A stretch of DNA of 7,384 bases from Bacteroidales bacterium (GTDB lineage Bacteria > Bacteroidota > Bacteroidia > Bacteroidales > UBA4181), in contig JAITTD010000253.1 of the NCBI GenBank assembly GCA_031287245.1, positions 1 to 7,384 of the forward strand. Direction: 5' to 3'. A model generated the notes under the pieces. The model made no database searches. It saw only the letters and a list, made by a program, of their open reading frames with translations, and was not told the DNA's origin. Within the stretch, counting starts at the first letter, position 1; each line of letters begins with the position of its first letter. The position numbers and the translations under genes are program-made. Below are positions 5,502 to 7,384 of this stretch, in pieces.

Positions 5502-6218
5502 ATGAAAGGTATACATGTAAAAAAAAAATTACAGGATAACGGGTTTTCTTTAAAATCGGTTGCTGATTTAATGGGTGAAACACCACAAAACCTGAATTCG
5601 ATGCTGAATGCTCAGGATATAAAGACAGGGGTTGTGGAACGAATAGCGTCAGCAATAAAGAAACCTCTTTATTTTTTCTTTCCTGAAAAAGTAGAACTTG
5701 ATGACGCTAATGGTATAACGTCACCTACACCTATATATAATGTGGAAAAGCCAAAGAAATTAATCCCTTTTTACGATGATATGGTTACCTTTGGCGGGGT
5801 AACCGAGTATGCCGCCAATATGGAAGGCTCTGCCACCACCGAAGTGATTGAAATAGATGCCGGCGACTGGTTTAAAGAGGCTACCTGTGCCATCAGGCAT
5901 TATGGCGACAGTATGATAGAGTATCCGCGCGGTTGCATCCTCGCCTTAAAGGAAATCCATAACTTGGACCTGATTATTTGGGGTAAGGATTACGTGATTG
6001 AAACCGATGAGATGCGCATCACCAAGCGTCTGCAAAAGGGACCCAATCCGGATAGTTTTTGGGCATACAGTACTAATCCGGAAACCTATACCGATGGTCG
6101 CCTCATCCACGAGCCGGTAGATATTCCCAAGTCGCAAATAAAGCGTCTGTCGTTGGTACTTGGATATGTGGTGAAAAACAGCAGTTCCGGCATTGTGTAC
6201 GTAAACACTAAAAAATAA
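5502..6218 (+). CDS. LexA/CI-like S24-family phage repressor
   Basis: The 238-aa product has an N-terminal HTH at about residues 4-37 (FSLKSVADLMGETPQNLNSM). A linker follows (about 62-85), then a C-terminal S24 domain with the nucleophile Ser137 in HYGDSM and the probable general base Lys175 in MRITKRL. In this family the HTH binds operators and the C-terminal domain dimerises and may self-cleave after DNA damage. The usual Ala-Gly cleavage pair is not evident; the corresponding stretch reads MVTFGGV (residues 94-100). The ATG at 5502 was preferred to an in-frame TTG at 5463 because the latter would add a hydrophobic MYIFYIFFKSLLI peptide encoded by promoter-like DNA. It is transcribed away from the early operon, as Mu c is. 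Confidence 0.85.
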   Translation: MKGIHVKKKLQDNGFSLKSVADLMGETPQNLNSMLNAQDIKTGVVERIASAIKKPLYFFFPEKVELDDANGITSPTPIYNVEKPKKLIPFYDDMVTFGGVTEYAANMEGSATTEVIEIDAGDWFKEATCAIRHYGDSMIEYPRGCILALKEIHNLDLIIWGKDYVIETDEMRITKRLQKGPNPDSFWAYSTNPETYTDGRLIHEPVDIPKSQIKRLSLVLGYVVKNSSSGIVYVNTKK

Positions 6219-6219
6219 A

Positions 6220-6239
6220 GATACATATATATATGTATC
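6220..6239. repeat. Perfect 20-bp palindrome after the repressor gene
   Basis: GATACATATATATATGTATC is fully self-complementary and starts two bases after the repressor stop codon. No T-run follows on plus, so it is a weak terminator at best. It could be a protein-binding dyad. Alternating AT makes chance symmetry easier. Confidence 0.45.
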
Positions 6240-6429
6240 CGCCGCAATCCCGATAAACACGTTTTTTCGCTAAAAACAGCATAATTAACTGATATATAGC
6301 ATTTTGTTGTGTTTTTTGGCTGTTTTTTGATGTGTATTATAGGGGGGTGGTATATTGTCATTTTGGCGTTTTGATTACCTTCAGGCGGGTAATAGATTAA
6401 CATTTGAGCATTTTCAAAAGGCACTTTTT

Positions 6430-6462
6430 TGTCCGGTGTATGTCCGGTGTTATGTCCGGTGT
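6430..6462 (+). repeat. Three direct copies of TGTCCGGTGT at helical spacing
   Basis: TGTCCGGTGT starts at 6430, 6441 and 6453, giving 11- and 12-base spacing, so all copies lie roughly on one face of the helix. A lone TCCGGT recurs at 6578-6583. The array is GC-richer than its surroundings and looks like a cooperative protein-binding site. Confidence 0.7.
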
Positions 6463-6487
6463 TGTAAAAAAGTGGTGTTTTTTGGTC

Positions 6488-6513
6488 AAAAAAAATACCC
6501 TTATTTAGGGTAT
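6488..6513 (-). terminator. Terminator-like hairpin facing into the element
   Basis: ATACCCT-TATTT-AGGGTAT (6495-6513) forms a 7-bp stem with a 5-base loop. On the minus strand it is followed by a run of eight T (plus A run 6488-6495). It would stop leftward transcription entering from the host side before it reaches the repressor and early region. Confidence 0.5.
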
Positions 6514-6622
6514 AAAAATGGTAAAAAATCGCTTGGGAAACATAGTAATTAAACGGGAATCGCATATATTGGCAAATTCCGGTCATTTATTAACTCAAAA
6601 TACAACCTAAATGTAACTTAAT

Positions 6623-6711
6623 CGCAATTTGATTTGGCGGCGGTTTTTTGTAAGTAGTTGTTTTTTATCGTTTTGCGCCTATTTTTATTACGCAGTTTGT
6701 TTTGACGCCCA
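6623..6711 (-). other. Element left end with transposase-binding repeats
   Basis: On plus, CGCAGTTTGTTTTGACGCC (6691-6709) and CGCAATTTGATTTGGCGGC (6623-6641) match in 15 of 19 positions, 68 bases apart in the same orientation. A partial relative, ATCGTTTTGCGCC, lies between them (6667-6679). The outer copy ends two bases before a CA (6710-6711), so the element would begin 5'-TG on minus, as Mu does. Directly repeated sites L1-L3 near the left end are a hallmark of Mu. The exact terminal base is inferred. Confidence 0.6.
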
Positions 6712-6712
6712 T

Positions 6713-7384
6713 AGGAGGTTATTTTATAATACAGTAATACATTGGACAGAAACGAAACCAAAAGAAGGTATGTTGCTTCGTGCTTTATCTGACTATGATT
6801 TCGACGATGGACTTATGAAACACTATGACTATCGAATTACAAATATATTTATGACACCCAAAAAACAACACTTAACATTATTGCCTTTGCGAATTTTAAG
6901 AGCACTGTATAATGCCCGCAAACAAGACGAAATTATAACCAAGAGTGATTTGATTGAGCATATTAACTTATTTAAAAAAGAAATAACTTCAAAAGATATT
7001 GATTTAGCAAAAGAAATAATCAATCTCTTACGTGTTCCTGAAAAAAGATTATTGTTTATTTCTGGTTTTGGAATGAGCGAAGATAATCTGGCTGAAAAAT
7101 CTGATTCAAATATTAATTTAACTTATGCAGGTACATTGTACCTCGAATATTTATGTACTGATTTTCAGTATATTCAAAATTGTTTTGAAATAATAAAATG
7201 GAATACTAAAATAAACGGATACTCTAAGAAAGCGATTGATTATATACAAAAAAGATGTAATGATAATCAGGCCAAATCAATACTGTTACAATCATTGCAA
7301 TTTTTAACAGATACAAAGATAGAAGAAGCAATTAAAAATATCGGAAAAAACAATATCATAGATAGTGAAGATTTTTGCGAAAAA
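6713..7384 (+). pseudogene. Host gene interrupted by the element, 5' part missing, runs off the window
   Basis: One frame is open from just after the junction to the last base (224 codons), beginning RRLFYNTVIHWTETKPKEG. The 16 residues before the first ATG (6770) look as protein-like as the rest, so the native start was probably upstream and has been separated by the insertion; otherwise a 205-codon frame starts at 6770. The product is polar with many Lys, Asn and Ile. A segment TYAGTLYLEYLCTDFQYIQ resembles the end of a winged-helix domain seen in C-terminal parts of large ATPases; that is a weak impression. No catalytic motif is visible and I do not recognise the family. Composition is far more AT-rich than in the phage operon, as expected of host or separately acquired DNA. 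Confidence 0.65.

Larger units (their letters stand above)
6240..6622. other. Non-coding region between repressor and element end
   Basis: No convincing gene was found in this AT-rich stretch. It holds a spaced inverted repeat AAAAACAGC/GCTGTTTTT (6272-6280, 6319-6327), two similar 20-base segments 42 bases apart (6342-6361 and 6384-6403), the triple TGTCCGGTGT repeat and a terminator-like hairpin. Non-coding DNA next to the end is normal for elements whose transposase needs several binding sites. Confidence 0.55.
1..6711 (-). mobile_element. Mu-like transposable prophage, left-end part
   Basis: The stretch carries the hallmark early module of Mu-type transposable phages: repressor, small HTH regulator, DDE transposase and MuB-type ATPase in order, with the repressor pointing toward the element end and the rest pointing inward. 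The outer boundary is placed at 6711 because the minus strand there begins with 5'-TG, and two direct 19-bp repeats lie within the first 90 bases. Beyond it an AT-rich coding frame of different character opens at once. The element continues past position 1, so morphogenesis genes and the other end are not visible. It could be an active prophage, a remnant or a phage-derived island; the intact reading frames favour a functional early region. Confidence 0.85.

Noticed and set aside
6272..6327. Inverted repeat AAAAACAGC/GCTGTTTTT as a repressor terminator
   Set aside because: The 38-base loop is too long for a good intrinsic terminator; it may be chance in AT-rich DNA.
6086..6586. Leftward 166-codon frame with NTGHNTGH and YYPPEG segments
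   Set aside because: It overlaps the end of the repressor gene in antisense, the repeat-like peptides come from the TGTCCGGTGT array and two similar 20-base segments, and no promoter or leader supports it.
1..7384. tRNA, rRNA or riboswitch
   Set aside because: No cloverleaf, ribosomal or known riboswitch pattern was seen on either strand by eye.

Overview
The window shows one end of a Mu-like (replicatively transposing) prophage or phage-like element, inserted in a chromosomal gene of what is most likely a member of the Bacteroidota. The host assignment rests on several signs. Two sites match the Bacteroidota -7 promoter consensus TAnnTTTG exactly (4715-4722 on plus, 5416-5423 on minus). Start codons mostly lack Shine-Dalgarno sequences. 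Short AT-rich repeats of a kind common in that phylum sit at gene boundaries. No species can be named from the sequence.

Layout, from high to low coordinates because the element reads leftward. 6713-7384 is an AT-rich host open frame that is cut at its 5' side and runs off the window. At about 6711/6712 the element appears to begin with 5'-TG (minus strand), followed by two direct copies of a 19-bp motif, CGCARTTTGWTTTGRCGSC on plus, at 6691-6709 and 6623-6641. I read these as transposase-binding end sites. 6219-6622 is non-coding and holds a triple TGTCCGGTGT repeat, an inward-facing terminator-like hairpin and a 20-bp palindrome. 5502-6218 (+) is a LexA/CI-like S24-family repressor, transcribed toward the element end as in phage Mu. 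Just upstream of it, 5416-5460 holds a leftward promoter overlapped by an inverted repeat, a good candidate for the repressor-controlled early promoter. 5098-5335 is a coding tandem repeat (102/105-bp periods) in a leftward frame, followed by an oppositely oriented 102-aa gene (4750-5058) with its own promoter.

From 4614 leftward runs a compact early operon: a small HTH protein in the position of Mu Ner; a 54-aa two-helix membrane protein (ATGA overlap); a MuA-like transposase of 706 aa; a MuB-like AAA+ ATPase of 308 aa; an unknown 90-aa protein; a RecA/KaiC-type P-loop ATPase of 214 aa; and a cysteine-rich small protein cut by the window edge. The transposase would bind the end repeats, and MuB would choose the target and activate strand transfer. 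The repressor would silence the operon and the HTH protein would tune it. The structural genes of the element, if present, lie beyond position 1.

Most worth a second look: the well-defined element end and host junction; a recurrent start cassette (23 to 28 identical bases) in front of three genes; a transposase whose second catalytic acid appears to be Glu; the orphan counter-oriented gene beside a coding tandem repeat; and the RecA-type ATPase placed behind MuB.
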